A stretch of DNA of 64,000 nucleotides from contig NZ_CP080421.1 of NCBI RefSeq assembly GCF_019457515.1, positions 1,860,001-1,924,000 on the forward strand, in the 5' to 3' direction. Shown piece by piece: positions 62,128 to 64,000 of this stretch (positions within the stretch are counted from its first letter, which is position 1; every line of letters begins with the position of its first letter). Position numbers and translations under genes: made by a program. The DNA comes from Shewanella mesophila (lineage in GTDB: Bacteria > Pseudomonadota > Gammaproteobacteria > Enterobacterales > Shewanellaceae). Under the pieces are notes generated by a model, which did not search any database, was not told the DNA's origin, and saw nothing but the letters and a program-made list of their open reading frames with translations.

Positions 62128-64000
62128 ATGACACAAGTTCAAGCGAAATTCTTAAAAGACTACAGAAGTCCTGATTACACGATTACTCATGTTGCCCTTG
62201 ACTTTTCCCTAGCGGGTTCAAGCACTAAAGTTACTGCAACTAGCAAAGTTCGCCGGCTTAATGAGAGTGCATCCACTTTAGTGTTAGATGGTGACGACCT
62301 TAATCTTGAGTCGCTCACCGTCAATGGCGAGGCTTATCAATATGATATTAAGGCGGGACAGTTGATCCTTAACGAGCTCGATGAAGAGTTTGAACTTTGT
62401 ATCGTTACTTTGCTCGACCCTGAAGCTAATCTTGCGTTAGAAGGTCTGTATATGTCTGATGGTGCTTATTGCACCCAATGTGAGGCAGAGGGATTTAGAC
62501 GCATCACTTATTTTCTCGATAGGCCAGATGTGCTTGCCACCTATGACGTACGTGTTGAAGCTGATAAAGCGGCATTTCCCTATCTATTAAGTAACGGCAA
62601 CAAAATTGATGCCGGTGAACTTGAAAATGGCCGTCACTTTGTCTGTTGGCAAGATCCATTTCCAAAGCCTGCTTATCTATTTGCGTTAGTTGCGGGGGAT
62701 TTTGACCTGCTCAGTGATAGCTTTACGACTAAAAGTGGTCGAGACGTTGCCTTGCAAGTATTTGTCGATAAGGGGAATTTACATAAGGCGGACCATGCGA
62801 TGGCCTCGCTGAAGAAGTCGATGCTTTGGGATGAGCAACGTTTCAATCTAGAATATGATCTCGACATCTATATGATTGTCGCCGTTGATTTTTTCAATAT
62901 GGGCGCGATGGAAAATAAAGGCCTAAATGTATTTAATACTAAATTCGTGTTAGCCGATACCGCATCTGCAACTGACGATGACTATCATGGTATTGAATCC
63001 GTTGTTGGTCACGAGTACTTCCATAACTGGACGGGTAACCGTGTTACCTGTCGTGATTGGTTCCAATTGAGCTTAAAAGAGGGCTTGACTGTATTTCGCG
63101 ATCAGGAGTTCAGTTCAGATGTTGGTTCGCGGGCGGTTAATCGCATTCACGCCATCAAAGTAATTAAAAATCAACAATTCGCCGAAGATAGCGGTCCTAT
63201 GGCGCATGCAATTCGTCCTGAGTCAGTTATCGAAATGAATAATTTCTATACGGTCACCGTCTATAACAAAGGTGCTGAAGTTATTCGTATGATGCACACC
63301 TTATTGGGCGAGGCGGGTTTCCAAGCCGGTATGAAATGTTATTTTGAGCGCCATGATGGTCAAGCGGTTACCTGTGATGATTTTGTCGCGGCGATGGAGG
63401 ATGCCAGTGGCGTCGATCTGACTCAGTTTAGACGCTGGTATAGTCAATCGGGTACGCCGCAGGTGACGGTAGAGGAAGAGTATAACCATACGCTTAACCA
63501 GTATCGCCTGCATATCTCCCAGCATACCGCACCAACGGCAGAGCAGGCCGATAAATTACCACTGCATATCCCATTTGATATTGAGCTACTCAGCGCTGAC
63601 GGTCAACCATTACTCAGTCGCGTGCTGGATGTGACTAAAGATAAGCAAACCTTTGTATTTGATGGCATCCAAACCAAGCCTATCCCCTCGTTATTGCAGA
63701 ATTTCTCAGCACCGGTAAAGCTTGTCTTCGAACATACTATTGAGCAGCTAATTCACCTCATTCGTTTTGCAACGAGCGAGGTCGCTAAATGGGAAGCGTC
63801 TGTTGCTTTGTTCAGTCAAGCTGTGTGGCAAAACGTTGGTTATCTGCGTGCTAATACTGCAATGCATATCGATAGTCGTTTAACTGATGCAATAAGGGGA
63901 TTATTACTAGACGAATCTCTAGATCGAGCATTATTGGCGGAGATCCTTAATTTCCCTAACGTGGCAACCCTGATAGAGCAAGAAAATGATGTCGATCTTG
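62128..64000 (+). CDS. pepN: Aminopeptidase N, PepN (3' truncated)
   Basis: The first 624 codons; the gene runs off the right edge (full PepN is about 870 residues). M1 zinc aminopeptidase: GAMEN at 259-263, and the HExxH site HEYFH from His295 with the distal Glu in LKEGLTVFRDQEFSSD. The N-terminus matches PepN (FLKDYRSPDYTITHVALDF). AAGAGGAAC lies about 8 bases before the ATG. It removes N-terminal residues from peptides in the cytoplasm. It is separated from prc by a terminator, so it has its own promoter. Confidence 0.95.
   Translation, partial: MTQVQAKFLKDYRSPDYTITHVALDFSLAGSSTKVTATSKVRRLNESASTLVLDGDDLNLESLTVNGEAYQYDIKAGQLILNELDEEFELCIVTLLDPEANLALEGLYMSDGAYCTQCEAEGFRRITYFLDRPDVLATYDVRVEADKAAFPYLLSNGNKIDAGELENGRHFVCWQDPFPKPAYLFALVAGDFDLLSDSFTTKSGRDVALQVFVDKGNLHKADHAMASLKKSMLWDEQRFNLEYDLDIYMIVAVDFFNMGAMENKGLNVFNTKFVLADTASATDDDYHGIESVVGHEYFHNWTGNRVTCRDWFQLSLKEGLTVFRDQEFSSDVGSRAVNRIHAIKVIKNQQFAEDSGPMAHAIRPESVIEMNNFYTVTVYNKGAEVIRMMHTLLGEAGFQAGMKCYFERHDGQAVTCDDFVAAMEDASGVDLTQFRRWYSQSGTPQVTVEEEYNHTLNQYRLHISQHTAPTAEQADKLPLHIPFDIELLSADGQPLLSRVLDVTKDKQTFVFDGIQTKPIPSLLQNFSAPVKLVFEHTIEQLIHLIRFATSEVAKWEASVALFSQAVWQNVGYLRANTAMHIDSRLTDAIRGLLLDESLDRALLAEILNFPNVATLIEQENDVDL

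Overview
The window is a chromosomal stretch of a marine-type gammaproteobacterium, most likely Shewanella. This rests on close agreement of many proteins with Shewanella/enterobacterial families (NapEDABC, Hya hydrogenase, HrpA, IlvIH, YegD, LetB, ProQ, Prc, PepN), a complete proteobacterial 'dedicated sortase' locus, and EtrA/FNR-type operators in front of respiratory operons. The species cannot be fixed from this alone. No tRNA, rRNA, phage or CRISPR array was seen. Coding density is normal and most genes look like core genome.

Layout. 1-5100: the end of a DoxX/HvfX-like gene, a YdjA nitroreductase, three GNAT acetyltransferases in a row and small exported or membrane proteins, followed by a gene-poor stretch with a repeat fragment and a perfect palindrome. 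5229-17266 (minus strand): one long [NiFe] uptake-hydrogenase operon, hyaA-hyaB-hyaC-hyaD-(HypF-like paralogue)-hypF-hypB-hypC-hypD-hypE-hypA, ending in a 54-residue micro-protein. A perfect FNR-type site lies in front of it. 17608-22062: a CBS-pair protein and the RNA helicase hrpA. 22482-26534: napEDABC periplasmic nitrate reductase (NapC-dependent type) with its own FNR-type site. 26629-38604: a LysR regulator, a small exported protein, ilvIH, a Bcr/CflA exporter, a class II amidotransferase, a GST, trhO, and a MarR-HlyD-DUF2955 efflux operon with paired palindromic operators.

38735-44313: slipin/NfeD membrane quality-control pair, the Hsp70-like yegD, a CreA lipoprotein and a periplasmic solute-binding-like protein. 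A 393-bp MITE-like element with perfect 15-bp terminal inverted repeats follows. 44889-46064 is metC. 46156-52984 is the most unusual locus: histidine kinase and response regulator (PdsS/PdsR, minus) divergent from an OmpA-like protein (PdsO), a VIT/VWA sortase substrate and a single sortase. A terminator-like hairpin sits inside the 5' end of the substrate reading frame. A diguanylate cyclase overlaps the sortase gene tail to tail.

54180-64000 is the conserved envelope/RNA block letA (split into two genes)-letB, yebG (with a LexA box), msrC, proQ, prc and the 5' two thirds of pepN, which runs off the right edge.

Together the hydrogenase and nitrate reductase modules suggest H2-driven anaerobic nitrate respiration under FNR-type control. 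The sortase locus is a self-contained sensory and protein-anchoring module whose trigger is unknown.
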